From positions 1,273,475 through 1,337,474 of the forward strand of contig NZ_JAFEJK010000001.1 in assembly GCF_016888515.1 (NCBI RefSeq): a stretch of DNA of 64,000 bases, read 5' to 3'. The stretch's first letter is position 1, and each line of letters opens with the position of its first letter. The position numbers and the translations under genes are program-made. The notes below the pieces were generated by a model. It ran no database searches. It had not been told where the DNA came from and saw nothing but the letters and a program-made list of their open reading frames with translations. Below are positions 27,119 to 36,175 of this stretch, one piece after another. Source of the DNA: Shimia biformata (GTDB lineage: Bacteria; Pseudomonadota; Alphaproteobacteria; Rhodobacterales; Rhodobacteraceae).

Positions 27119-30100
27119 ATGACCAAAACGTCACACGATTTCACCACCTATCAATTGGAAGACCGCTATACCCGCACCTCGGGCCGCGTTTTTCTGACCG
27201 GCACGCAGGCGCTGGTTCGGATCATGCTGGACCAGGCGCGCCGGGACCGGGCAGCGGGGCTGAACACCGCTGGTTTCGTCTCGGGCTATCGTGGCTCTCC
27301 TTTGGGCGGTCTGGACCTTGAGCTTTGGCGCGCCCGCGATCTGACACAAGAGCATCGGATCGAGTTCATGCCGGCTGTGAACGAAGACCTTGGCGCCACG
27401 GCCGTTCTGGGCGCGCAACAAGCCAGCCTTGACCCCCACGCGCAGGTCGAAGGCGTGTTTTCCATGTGGTATGGCAAGGGGCCGGGGGTGGACCGCTCGG
27501 GCGATGCGCTGAAACACGGCAATGCCTATGGCAGCGCCCCCAAAGGCGGTGTGCTGGTGGTCGCGGGCGATGACCATGGCTGTGTCTCGTCGTCGATGCC
27601 CCATCAATCCGACGTCGCCTTCATGTCGTGGTTCATGCCGACGCTGAACCCGTCAAATGTGGCCGAGTATCTTGAGTATGGCGCCTATGGGCTGGCCCTC
27701 AGCCGGTTTTCCGGCACATGGGTCGGGTTCAAGGCCGTCTCGGAAACGGTCGAATCCGGCATGTCGGTGGACCTGCCCGAGGACCGCGCGTTCATTCATC
27801 CCGAAATCAAGCTGCCCCCCGGTGGGCTGCACGTCCGCCACGCCGACCTGCCCAGCCCCGAGATCGAAACCCGGATCGGTTTCAAGCTGGACGCGGTCGA
27901 GGCTTTTGTCGAAGCCAACCCCATTGACCGGCATATCTATGAAATCCCCAATGCCCGCTATGGCATTGTGACCACCGGCAAGGGCCATCTCGACCTGATG
28001 GAAGCGCTGCGCCTTCTGGGGCTGGATGAGACCGCCTGCCGTCGTTTGGGGATCGACATCTACAAGGTCGGCATGGTCTGGCCTCTGGCCCGGCGCGATG
28101 CTCTGGACTTCGTGCAGGGCAAGGAAGAGGTGTTGGTGATCGAAGAAAAGCGCGGCATCATCGAAAGCCAGTTCAAGGAGTATTTCTATGACTGGCCCGG
28201 CGCCAAGCCGAAAAAGATGGTGGGCAAACACCGCGCCGCAGGGGACCCGCTGCTGCCATGGACGGGTGAGTTCAGCCCCCTGCAACTGGTTCCTGTTGTC
28301 GCCGAACGGCTGCATGCGTTTTTCCCGGAGGAAAATCTGCTTGAAAAGGCGGCACAACTGACGGCGACCAAACCCCCTGTCCTGAAGGTCGACGGCGCGA
28401 CCCGCACGCCCTATTTCTGCTCGGGATGCCCGCACAATACCTCGACCAAAGTGCCCGAGGGCTCAAAGGCGGCCAGCGGCATCGGCTGTCATGTGATGGC
28501 AAGCTGGATGGACCGAGAGACGGTCGGTTATGCCCAAATGGGCGGCGAGGGCGTGCCGTGGGTGGTGGCGTCGAAGTTCAATGGCGGCAAGCACATTTTC
28601 CAGAACCTCGGCGAAGGCACGTGGTATCATTCCGGGTCGCTGGCGATCCGTCAGGCGGTCGCCGCCAACACAAACATCACCTACAAGATCCTCTATAACG
28701 ATGCGGTTGCGATGACCGGCGGCCAGCCCGTCGACGGCCCGGTCTCGGTCGCAGGCATCGCCCAGACCTGCCGCGCCGAGGGGGTAGAGCGGATCGCGCT
28801 GGTGTCCGACGATGCAGGCAAGTTCAACCGCGCCGATTTCCCCATCGGCACCTCGTTCCACGACCGCGCCGAGATGGATGCGGTGCAGCGCGAACTGCGC
28901 GAAATCAAGGGCGTCACGGCCCTGATCTATGAACAGACTTGCGCCACCGAGAAACGCCGCCGCCGCAAACGCGGCAAGATGGATGATCCGCCACGTTTTG
29001 CCGTGATCAATGAACTGGTCTGCGAAGGCTGCGGCGACTGTTCGGTTGAATCGAACTGCCTGTCCGTCGAACCCGTCGAAACGGAATTCGGCCGCAAACG
29101 CCGTGTGAACCTTTCGAACTGCAACAAGGATTTCTCGTGTCTCAACGGGTTCTGTCCGTCCTTTGTCACGGTCGAGAACGCAAGCCGCCGCAAACGGCAG
29201 AGCGCCGACATCGATGTGCCCGCGCTACTGGCCGGATTGCCCGCGCCTGAACTGCCGTCGCTGTCCGAGCCGTTTGACCTTCTGGTGACCGGGGTGGGCG
29301 GTACCGGGGTTGTGACGGTTGGCGCACTTGTCACCATGGCGGCACATCTCGAGGGGCGGGGGGCGTCCGTGCTTGACTTCACCGGGTTCGCGCAGAAATT
29401 CGGTACGGTTCTCAGCTTCATTCGGCTGGGCGAGACACCCGGCGCGATCCATCAGGTGCGGATTGATCAGGGACACGCGGATGCGGTGATTGGCTGTGAC
29501 ATCGTCGTGTCGTCCTCTCCCAAGGCATCGGTGCATTATCGCCCCGGCACACGCATGGTGCTGAACCGCGCCGAGATGCCGACCGGGGATGTTGTGCTGC
29601 ACCGCGATGCCGACCTTGCGGTTGCCGCGCGAGAGCAGGTGATCCGCGATGCGGTCGGGGCCGAAAACGTCCTTGGTTTCGATGCAAACAAGGCCGCCGA
29701 GACCCTTCTCGGCGACAGCGTCTTTGCCAATGTGCTGATGCTGGGGATCGCCTGGCAGCAGGGGCTGGTGCCGGTCAGCGAGGCGGCGCTGAAACAGGCG
29801 ATCCTGCTGAACGGCGTGGCAGTCGAAAAGAACGCCCGCGCGTTTGATCTCGGGCGCGGTCCGGCGGCGACCCCTGAGGCGGTGCGACTGAACGATGACC
29901 GACCGGACCCAATGAAAGCGGCGGACATCGTCGCGCGCCGTGCCGAGTTTCTGACCAGCTATCAGGATGACGCATATGCCAGGCGCTACAAGCAGGCCAT
30001 CGACGGTTTTTCCACCGGACTGCCTGCGGACGTGTCCGAGGAATTCACCTCGCTTGCCGCGAAATCACTGTTCAAGTTGATGGCCTACAAAGACGAATAC

Positions 30101-30541
30101 GAGGTCGCGCGACTGCACACGGACGCGGGGTTTGAGGAAAAGTTGAACCAGATGTTCGAGCCGGGCTTTACCGTCAAATACCACATGGCGCCGCCCCTGC
30201 TGTCTCCGGGCCGCGATGGGCGCGGACGGCCGATGAAACGCGCCTTCGGGGGCTGGATGGCCGCAGCGATGCGGCGACTTGCCAGGTTGAAACGCCTGCG
30301 TGGAACCGCGCTGGATCCGTTCGGCTATACGGCGGAACGCCGGATGGAACGCGACCTGATCAACTGGTTCGAAGCCGGGCTGCAACGGCTTGGCGGCAAG
30401 GTCACGAACGAAAACGCCAGCGACGTGCGCGCATTCCTGTCCGCACCGCTTGAGATGCGCGGCTATGGGCCAGTGAAAGACGAGGCGGTCAGGAAACACC
30501 GCCCCTTGGCCGACGCCGCGCTGACCCGTGCGATGGGCTAG
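27119..30541 (+). CDS. Indolepyruvate:ferredoxin oxidoreductase, fused subunits (copy 2)
   Basis: The 1140-residue protein is a paralogue of 963-4421 with the same domain order: the opening YTRTSGRVFLTGTQALVRI, a TPP segment, the cysteine-rich CEGCGDCSVESNC / NCNKDFSC / GFCPS cluster, a gamma-type domain (VTGVGGTGVVTVG) and the same C-terminal extension. In the TPP segment it reads GEGTWYHSG where copy 1 has GDGTYFHSG. It would decarboxylate aryl- or branched 2-oxo acids to acyl-CoA. ATG 27119 follows a GGAGG and a closer GAGG; the frame is open further upstream. The divergent Lrp regulator suggests amino-acid control. Its stop interlocks with the convergent gene at CTAG. Confidence 0.9.
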   Translation: MTKTSHDFTTYQLEDRYTRTSGRVFLTGTQALVRIMLDQARRDRAAGLNTAGFVSGYRGSPLGGLDLELWRARDLTQEHRIEFMPAVNEDLGATAVLGAQQASLDPHAQVEGVFSMWYGKGPGVDRSGDALKHGNAYGSAPKGGVLVVAGDDHGCVSSSMPHQSDVAFMSWFMPTLNPSNVAEYLEYGAYGLALSRFSGTWVGFKAVSETVESGMSVDLPEDRAFIHPEIKLPPGGLHVRHADLPSPEIETRIGFKLDAVEAFVEANPIDRHIYEIPNARYGIVTTGKGHLDLMEALRLLGLDETACRRLGIDIYKVGMVWPLARRDALDFVQGKEEVLVIEEKRGIIESQFKEYFYDWPGAKPKKMVGKHRAAGDPLLPWTGEFSPLQLVPVVAERLHAFFPEENLLEKAAQLTATKPPVLKVDGATRTPYFCSGCPHNTSTKVPEGSKAASGIGCHVMASWMDRETVGYAQMGGEGVPWVVASKFNGGKHIFQNLGEGTWYHSGSLAIRQAVAANTNITYKILYNDAVAMTGGQPVDGPVSVAGIAQTCRAEGVERIALVSDDAGKFNRADFPIGTSFHDRAEMDAVQRELREIKGVTALIYEQTCATEKRRRRKRGKMDDPPRFAVINELVCEGCGDCSVESNCLSVEPVETEFGRKRRVNLSNCNKDFSCLNGFCPSFVTVENASRRKRQSADIDVPALLAGLPAPELPSLSEPFDLLVTGVGGTGVVTVGALVTMAAHLEGRGASVLDFTGFAQKFGTVLSFIRLGETPGAIHQVRIDQGHADAVIGCDIVVSSSPKASVHYRPGTRMVLNRAEMPTGDVVLHRDADLAVAAREQVIRDAVGAENVLGFDANKAAETLLGDSVFANVLMLGIAWQQGLVPVSEAALKQAILLNGVAVEKNARAFDLGRGPAATPEAVRLNDDRPDPMKAADIVARRAEFLTSYQDDAYARRYKQAIDGFSTGLPADVSEEFTSLAAKSLFKLMAYKDEYEVARLHTDAGFEEKLNQMFEPGFTVKYHMAPPLLSPGRDGRGRPMKRAFGGWMAAAMRRLARLKRLRGTALDPFGYTAERRMERDLINWFEAGLQRLGGKVTNENASDVRAFLSAPLEMRGYGPVKDEAVRKHRPLADAALTRAMG

Positions 30542-31683
30542 AGCAGGCCGCGCGCCGCGAGGTTTCGCATCAGGTGGCTGACACCAAAAGTCCATTCGGC
30601 GCATTCGGTCGACAGGCGCACGGTATTGCGCAATGTGCCCAACCCGGCGGACGTGATCTCGACCACATCTCCGACCTTGTGGGTGAAGCCTTCACCCGGC
30701 ACATCCCGGTCCTGCGTCGGTGCGAACAGCGTGCCCAGGAACAGGACCAGCCCGTCAGGGTATTGATGGTGCCGCCCTATGGTCTGCGTAACCAGGTCTT
30801 CGGGGCCACGGCTGATTTCCTTCATCGACGAATGGCCTTTCAGGACAAACCCGTCCTCACCTGTCACCGTCAGGTCCAGTTCCGCGGCACGCACGTCGTT
30901 CAGGCTGAATGATTTGTCGAACAGCCGGATCATCGGCCCGATGGCGCAGGATGCATTGTTGTCCTTGGCCTTGGACAACAACAGCGCGGAGCGCCCTTCG
31001 ACGTCGCGCAGGTTGACGTCATTGCCCAGCGTTGCGCCCACGATCCGGCCTTTTGAAGACACGGCCAGCACGATCTCGGGTTCGGGGTTGTTCCAGTTGG
31101 AAATCGGGTGCAGCCCGACCTCGGCATTTGGTCCCATCGCCGACAGAACCTGCGCCTTCGAGAACACTTCGGCATCCGGGCCGATTCCGACCTCAAGATA
31201 TTGCGACCACAGCCCTTCCTTGATCAGCGCTTCCTTGACGCGCGCGGCTTCCTCCGATCCGGCCTCGATATCGCGCAGCGACTCGCCGATGGTGGCACCA
31301 ACGCGGGCGCGGATGGTTTCGGCAAGCTGTGGATCGCCCGACGCGCGTTCCTCGATCACGCGTTCCACCATGGAACTGGCGAAGGTGACGCCACAGGCTT
31401 TGACAGCCTGCAAATCGCAGGGTGCAAGAAAGTGAACCTGATCGGGGTGGGGGGCGTTGGCCGCGATCTGGTCAATCTGTCCAAGATCGGTTCCCGCGGC
31501 GTCTGTGACATAGCGAACAGGATCATCCATTTCGCAAATATCGCGCACAAGCGGTGTGGCTTTTGTGGTGATATCCAGAACCCGCCCGTCGCGAAGCGTG
31601 ACGACGGCAGGGCCTTGCGCTGACGGCAGCCAGACCCGGCCCAGAAACACGCCATTGACCTCGGCGTCCGTGAAAAAGCTCAT
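30538..31683 (-). CDS. 2-keto-3-deoxy-pentonate dehydratase, FAH family (XylX type)
   Basis: The 381-residue protein belongs to the fumarylacetoacetate-hydrolase fold and matches Caulobacter XylX through its second half: WSQYLEVGIGPDAE, WNNPEPEIVL, GNDVNLRDVEGRSALLLSKA, HQYPDGLVLFLGTLFAPTQD and the closing MRNLAARGLL. XylX dehydrates 2-keto-3-deoxy-D-xylonate to alpha-ketoglutarate semialdehyde. ATG 31683 is preceded by GGGAGG; TTG 31689 is less likely. The semialdehyde dehydrogenase for the next step lies at 32596-34101, and a GntR gene lies between. Sugar identity (xylonate or arabinonate branch) is inferred. Confidence 0.85.
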   Translation of the reverse strand: MSFFTDAEVNGVFLGRVWLPSAQGPAVVTLRDGRVLDITTKATPLVRDICEMDDPVRYVTDAAGTDLGQIDQIAANAPHPDQVHFLAPCDLQAVKACGVTFASSMVERVIEERASGDPQLAETIRARVGATIGESLRDIEAGSEEAARVKEALIKEGLWSQYLEVGIGPDAEVFSKAQVLSAMGPNAEVGLHPISNWNNPEPEIVLAVSSKGRIVGATLGNDVNLRDVEGRSALLLSKAKDNNASCAIGPMIRLFDKSFSLNDVRAAELDLTVTGEDGFVLKGHSSMKEISRGPEDLVTQTIGRHHQYPDGLVLFLGTLFAPTQDRDVPGEGFTHKVGDVVEITSAGLGTLRNTVRLSTECAEWTFGVSHLMRNLAARGLL

Positions 31684-31762
31684 CCCCAACCTCCCTGATT
31701 TGCGGCTTGCCCGGGCGACTCGGCCCGTGAAACTGGCGTCACGTTAGAGAAGGCTTTGCAAT

Positions 31763-31781
31763 TTGTCCAACAATCGGACAA
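31763..31781. promoter_or_regulatory. Candidate GntR/FCD operator
   Basis: Perfect 6-bp arms TTGTCC (31763-31768) and GGACAA (31776-31781) flank a 7-base spacer. Inside it, TTGT-CCA-ACAA (31763-31773) has the 4-3-4 form typical of FadR-subfamily operators. It lies 38 bp before the gntR start and about 80 bp before the divergent dehydratase, so it could control both. Confidence 0.6.
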
Positions 31782-31819
31782 TGTGACAAAGAATTTACGA
31801 ATCGACGCGCCCGACACCC

Positions 31820-32536
31820 ATGACCGATTTCCCGGATATCCGCCGCGAGGGGTACCTGCCCGACCGCATTGCCGCCGAAATCATGGCGCAGGTTGATGAC
31901 GGCCGTTTGAAGCCCGGTGATTACCTGCCCACAGAAACCCAGCTTGCCGACGCGTTCGGCGTCAGCCGCAACGTCGTCCGAGAGGCTATCGCCCGGTTGC
32001 GTGCCGATGGGGTCATCAAATCCAAACAGGGCAAGGGTGCCTGCATCCTTCCCCCCAGTGAACGCGCAACTTTCCGCATCGATCCGGTGCAACTCAACGA
32101 GGCGGGCAACCTGTCAGACCTGTTCGAACTCAGGCGGACGCTGGAAGTTGAAGCCGCGGGTCTTGCCGCCGAGCGCCGGAGCAAGGGCGACCTTGAGCGG
32201 ATGCGTGTCGCTATGGAGCAGATGGAAGGCACAGGCAGCTATGACGATGCGCGTATCGAAGCGGACGCTGCCTTTCACCGCGCGATCGGGGCGGCAAGTC
32301 GCAATACCTATCTGGCGGCAATCGTCGATTACATCTCGGGAAGGGTCAAGGAAACCACGCGGCAGACCGGTCAGGTCTATCAGGGCGATGACCTTCTTGA
32401 CGTGTCCCTGTCAGAACACAGCACGATCTTTGCGGCCATCGAACAAGGCGATGCCAGCGGTGCGCGGGCGGCTATGGCTCAGCATGTCGCCGAAGCCGCC
32501 CGACGTCTGGGCCTGACCCTGAACGCGTCACCTTGA
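31820..32536 (+). CDS. GntR-family regulator, FadR/FCD subfamily
   Basis: The 238-residue protein has an N-terminal winged helix (DYLPTETQLADAFGVSRNVVREAIARLRADG and the wing KSKQGKGACI) and a C-terminal FCD ligand-binding domain (LFELRRTLEVEAAGLAAERR, ADAAFHRAIGAAS, LSEHSTIFAAIEQGDASGARAAM). Regulators of this class respond to sugar acids and other small carboxylates. It lies between the divergent XylX-type dehydratase and the downstream aldehyde dehydrogenase, so it probably senses a pentonate intermediate. No clear ribosome site precedes ATG 31820. A matching operator lies at 31763-31781. Confidence 0.9.
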   Translation: MTDFPDIRREGYLPDRIAAEIMAQVDDGRLKPGDYLPTETQLADAFGVSRNVVREAIARLRADGVIKSKQGKGACILPPSERATFRIDPVQLNEAGNLSDLFELRRTLEVEAAGLAAERRSKGDLERMRVAMEQMEGTGSYDDARIEADAAFHRAIGAASRNTYLAAIVDYISGRVKETTRQTGQVYQGDDLLDVSLSEHSTIFAAIEQGDASGARAAMAQHVAEAARRLGLTLNASP

Positions 32537-32595
32537 GCAACAGAATGCGGGGTCGGATGACCCCTTCGGAAAACACGAATGAAAGGACGATCAAA

Positions 32596-34101
32596 ATGCT
32601 GAAAGGCACACATCTGATTGCGGGTGAATGGGTCGGAACCGACCAAACATTTGCCAACGAACCGGTCTCTGGCGATGTCGACAAGTTTTCGGTTGGTACG
32701 GTTGAGCTGGTCAACCGCGCCTGCGAAGCGGCAGAAGAGGCGTTCTGGTCCTATGGCTACTCGACCCGCGCCGAGCGCGCGGCATTCCTGCGGGCCATTG
32801 CCGACGAGATTGACGCGCGTGGCGACGCGATTACGGCGCAAGGGGTCAAGGAAACCGGCCTGCCCGAGGCGCGTCTGGTGGGAGAACGTGGCCGCACCAC
32901 CGGCCAGTTGAAACTGTTTGCCGACCATATCGAGGCCGGCGACTATCTTGATCGCCGCCACGATCAGGCGTTGCCCGACCGCGCGCCCCTGCCGCGTCCT
33001 GATATTCGCCTGATGCAACGCCCTGTCGGTCCTGTTGCCGTCTTTGGCGCGTCGAACTTTCCGCTGGCCTTCTCGACTGCTGGTGGCGACACGGCGGCGG
33101 CGCTGGCGGCAGGCTGCCCGGTGGTGGTCAAGGGCCACTCGGCCCATCCGGGCGTCAGCGACCTTGTTGCCCAGGCCATCGATGCTGCGATCAAATCCTG
33201 CGGCATCCATCCTGGCGTCTTCAGCCAGATTCAGGGCGGCAACCGCGCCGTAGGTCAGGCCGTGGTGCAGCACCCGCTGATCAAGGCCGTAGGCTTTACC
33301 GGCTCGCTGGGCGGTGGCCGCGCGCTGTTTGACCTTTGTGCTCAACGCCCCGAGCCGATCCCCTTCTTCGGCGAGCTTGGTTCGGTCAACCCGATGTTCA
33401 TCCTCGACGCGGCGCTGGCCGCGCGCGGCGGCGAAATCGCGGCGGGGTGGGCCGGATCGCTGACCATGGGGGCAGGGCAGTTCTGCACCAACCCCGGTAT
33501 TGCCGTCGTGACCAAGGGGCCAGAAGCGGAGGCTTTCACCGAAGCCGCCCGCGCAGCACTTGAACCGATCGGGGCGCAGGTCATGCTGACCGGCGGTATC
33601 GCGTCGGCCTATCATCAGGGACGTGACCGGGTGGCGGCGACGGCCGGGGTGCAGGAAGTTCTGACCTCGACCTGCGATCTGCGCAATGCCACACCCTATC
33701 TGTTTGCCACGAGCGGCAAGGAATGGCTGGCAAATGAAACCCTGGGCGAAGAGGTCTTTGGCCCGCTGGGTCTGATTGTGGTGGTCGAGGATGATGCCGA
33801 ACGCATGGCGGTGGCGAAATCCCTGCATGGGCAGCTGACCTGCACCCTGCACATGGACGAAGGTGACACCGATGCCGCGCGCGCGCTCATGCCCGTTCTG
33901 GAACGCAAGGCCGGGCGGGTCCTGGCCAATGGATTCCCGACCGGGGTCGAAGTGTGTGATGCCATGGTGCATGGCGGGCCATACCCCGCTTCGACCAACT
34001 TCGGTGCCACATCGGTCGGCACCATGTCGATCCGGCGTTTCCTGCGTCCTGTCAGCTATCAGAACATCCCCGGGTCCGTTCTGCCGGACGATCTTGTTTG
34101 A
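32596..34101 (+). CDS. Alpha-ketoglutarate semialdehyde (2,5-dioxovalerate) dehydrogenase
   Basis: The 501-residue protein is an NAD(P)-dependent aldehyde dehydrogenase of the KGSADH group: FGASNFPLAFSTAGGDTAAALAAG, the catalytic Glu in FFGELGSVNP, the catalytic Cys in GAGQFCTNPG and the late GFPTGVEVC. It oxidises alpha-ketoglutarate semialdehyde to alpha-ketoglutarate, the last step of the non-phosphorylating pentose pathway. ATG 32596 is chosen because GAAAGGA lies 8 bases upstream; the frame is open back into gntR. It follows gntR by 59 bp and works directly after the XylX-type dehydratase. Confidence 0.88.
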   Translation: MLKGTHLIAGEWVGTDQTFANEPVSGDVDKFSVGTVELVNRACEAAEEAFWSYGYSTRAERAAFLRAIADEIDARGDAITAQGVKETGLPEARLVGERGRTTGQLKLFADHIEAGDYLDRRHDQALPDRAPLPRPDIRLMQRPVGPVAVFGASNFPLAFSTAGGDTAAALAAGCPVVVKGHSAHPGVSDLVAQAIDAAIKSCGIHPGVFSQIQGGNRAVGQAVVQHPLIKAVGFTGSLGGGRALFDLCAQRPEPIPFFGELGSVNPMFILDAALAARGGEIAAGWAGSLTMGAGQFCTNPGIAVVTKGPEAEAFTEAARAALEPIGAQVMLTGGIASAYHQGRDRVAATAGVQEVLTSTCDLRNATPYLFATSGKEWLANETLGEEVFGPLGLIVVVEDDAERMAVAKSLHGQLTCTLHMDEGDTDAARALMPVLERKAGRVLANGFPTGVEVCDAMVHGGPYPASTNFGATSVGTMSIRRFLRPVSYQNIPGSVLPDDLV

Positions 34102-34113
34102 TCTGACAACTTG

Positions 34114-34173
34114 ACCGGGCCGCAAGTGGCCCGGTTGCCGAGACCTGAGGCGGCCGATTTGACAGGCCGCCTC
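34114..34173 (+). terminator. Tandem hairpins after the semialdehyde dehydrogenase
   Basis: Two perfect stems stand side by side: ACCGGGCC / GGCCCGGT (34114-34135, 6-base loop) and GAGGCGGCC / GGCCGCCTC (34147-34173, 9-base loop). They begin 12 bases after the stop. Neither has a following T-run, so termination may be Rho-assisted. Confidence 0.55.
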
Positions 34174-34223
34174 TGCCCAACGCACAGTGGTCGAAACAGG
34201 CAAGTGTTGTTGGGGGCGGGCGT

Positions 34224-35213
34224 TTGGCGGGACCTGAAAGTGGCGGTGGATCCGTGTTCCGCGGGATTGCCGATACCCTGTTCCTAAGGATCGCTTCCGC
34301 CTTGATCCTGCTGGCATACTGGCGCGCCACCTGGAAATTCATTCGCCGCCTGCACCGCCTGCCAAACCTTGTCTTCCCCAGTAGCTACAATGACAAGGTG
34401 TTCTGGCGCAAATTCCTTGACCACAACCCCGATTGGCGCGTGTTCAACGACAAGCTGCAGGTGCGTGACCGGGTGGCCGAAACCTGCCCGGATCTGCCTT
34501 CGGCCCCGATCCTTTGGAGCGGCTCAGACCCCGCCGCAATTCCTGACACAGTTCTAGCTGCGCCTGCCCTGATCAAGACGAACCACGGGTCGGGCTATAA
34601 CATCTTCTATGACGGGCATAGCCCCACCCGCCCCGAGATCGAGACCCAGCTGACAGCATGGCTGTCTGAGACTTTCGGGACATGGATGGGTGAGTGGGGG
34701 TATTGGCACATCCGGCCGCAGATCCTGATCGAGGCGCGATTGACCACTCGCAATGGCGGGCCACCGGCCAATATCAATGTTCACGCCTGTGACGGGAAAG
34801 TCGTCTTCGTCGGCGTCTACCTCGGTTCCAAGGACACGTCCCGGCAACTCAGCTTCTTCACGTCAGACGGGCAGCGGCTGCCCTTCACGACCAAGGGCGG
34901 AACCCCGCCAATCGACCCCGGCTGGATACCCGGCGGTGATTTTCACCGCGCAGTAGAGGCCGCTTGCCGATTGTCTCGCGGGGTCGATTATCTGCGCTGT
35001 GATTTCATGGCCGCAGATGGCGTGATCTATTTCAACGAACTGACCACATATCCCGGCAGCGGCTGCTTGCGCTTCAGCGATCCAGACGCGGTCAGCCTGC
35101 TGATGAAGGAATGGGACATCCGCAAGTCATGGTTCCTGCGCACTCCGCAATCCGGCTGGCGCGAGGTGTGGCGGCGGGCGCTGAGCCGCCGGCTGGCCGC
35201 GCGGTCTCAGTAG
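34224..35213 (+). CDS. TupA-like ATP-grasp protein
   Basis: The 329-residue protein resembles TupA-like ATP-grasp proteins found in cell-surface glycan clusters. It has a short hydrophobic N-terminal stretch (FLRIASALILLAYWRATW), then SYNDKVFWRKF, FNDKLQVRDRV, ALIKTNHGSGYN (an ATP-grasp lysine region), INVHACDGKVVFV and the metal-binding end LRCDFMAADGVIYFNELTTYPGSG. The start is uncertain: TTG 34224 or GTG 34254 (VFRGIADT). No surface-polysaccharide genes are adjacent. The end overlaps cysK by 7 bp in convergent orientation. The reaction is not predictable beyond ATP-dependent carboxylate ligation. Confidence 0.75.
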   Translation: MAGPESGGGSVFRGIADTLFLRIASALILLAYWRATWKFIRRLHRLPNLVFPSSYNDKVFWRKFLDHNPDWRVFNDKLQVRDRVAETCPDLPSAPILWSGSDPAAIPDTVLAAPALIKTNHGSGYNIFYDGHSPTRPEIETQLTAWLSETFGTWMGEWGYWHIRPQILIEARLTTRNGGPPANINVHACDGKVVFVGVYLGSKDTSRQLSFFTSDGQRLPFTTKGGTPPIDPGWIPGGDFHRAVEAACRLSRGVDYLRCDFMAADGVIYFNELTTYPGSGCLRFSDPDAVSLLMKEWDIRKSWFLRTPQSGWREVWRRALSRRLAARSQ

Positions 35214-36175
35214 CCATCAAACAGCACGGTCGAGATATAGCGTTCGGCAAATGAGGGCACGATCGCGACGATGGTCTTTCCGGCCATCTCGTCCCGCTTT
35301 GCAATTTGCATTCCAGACCAGATCGCCGCGCCCGATGATATGCCGACCGCGATCCCCTCGGTTTTGGCTATATGGCGCGAGGTGTCCAGCGCATCTTCGT
35401 CGCTGACGGCGATGACCTCGTCAATCAGGCTCGTGTCAAGGTTATCGGGCACGAAGCCGCCACCGATGCCTTGTATCGCATGCACCTGATATGTTCCGCC
35501 CTTCAGCGCCTGACTTTTCTCGGGTTCCACCGCCACCATCTTCAACGACGGCCTGCGCGGTTTCAGCGCCCGGGCGCAGCCGGTAAAGGTGCCGCCCGTT
35601 CCGATCCCTGATACGATCACATCGACTGCCCCCCCGGTGTCATTCCAGATTTCCTCGGCCGTCGTTTCCACATGGATCGCCGGGTTCGCCGGATTGTCGA
35701 ACTGGCTGGGCCAGACAGAACCGGGAATTTCCTGCAAAAGTTCTTTGACCTTGGCGATCGAAGCCGAAATCCCCGGCTCGCGCGGGGTCAGGATCACCTC
35801 GGCGCCGAGGAACTGCAACATCTTGCGGCGTTCGACCGAAAAGGTTTCCGGCATCACCAGGATCAACCGATAACCGCGCTGGGCCGCGACGAAAGCCAGC
35901 CCGATGCCGGTATTGCCCGAGGTCGGCTCGATCAGAACCGATCCCGGTCCGATCTTGCCCGCCTGTTCAAGCGCTGTCAGCATGCCAACTGCGGTGCGGT
36001 CCTTGACGCTGCACAGGGGGTTGAAATGCTCAAGCTTCAACAACAGGTCACCGAGCAGCCCAAATTCCCGCGTCAGTTTCGGAACGCGCACCAGCGGCGT
36101 ATCCCCGATGGCTTCGACGATGTCGCCATAGATCCGACCACGCCCAGGTTTTGGTTTGTCCCGGTCTTGCGTCAT
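35207..36175 (-). CDS. cysK: Cysteine synthase (O-acetylserine sulfhydrylase)
   Basis: The 322-residue protein is a beta-family PLP enzyme. The PLP lysine is Lys58 in CSVKDRT, the substrate loop is PTSGNTGIGL and the phosphate-binding loop is GIGTGGTFTG; the C-terminus carries GISSGAA. It makes cysteine from O-acetylserine and sulfide in the cytoplasm. The length and motifs fit CysK. An N-terminal extension of about 12 charged residues (MTQDRDKPKPGRG) precedes the fold. It stands alone, with no cysE or sulfate-assimilation gene nearby. A cystathionine-type relative is a weaker alternative. Confidence 0.9.
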   Translation of the reverse strand: MTQDRDKPKPGRGRIYGDIVEAIGDTPLVRVPKLTREFGLLGDLLLKLEHFNPLCSVKDRTAVGMLTALEQAGKIGPGSVLIEPTSGNTGIGLAFVAAQRGYRLILVMPETFSVERRKMLQFLGAEVILTPREPGISASIAKVKELLQEIPGSVWPSQFDNPANPAIHVETTAEEIWNDTGGAVDVIVSGIGTGGTFTGCARALKPRRPSLKMVAVEPEKSQALKGGTYQVHAIQGIGGGFVPDNLDTSLIDEVIAVSDEDALDTSRHIAKTEGIAVGISSGAAIWSGMQIAKRDEMAGKTIVAIVPSFAERYISTVLFDGY

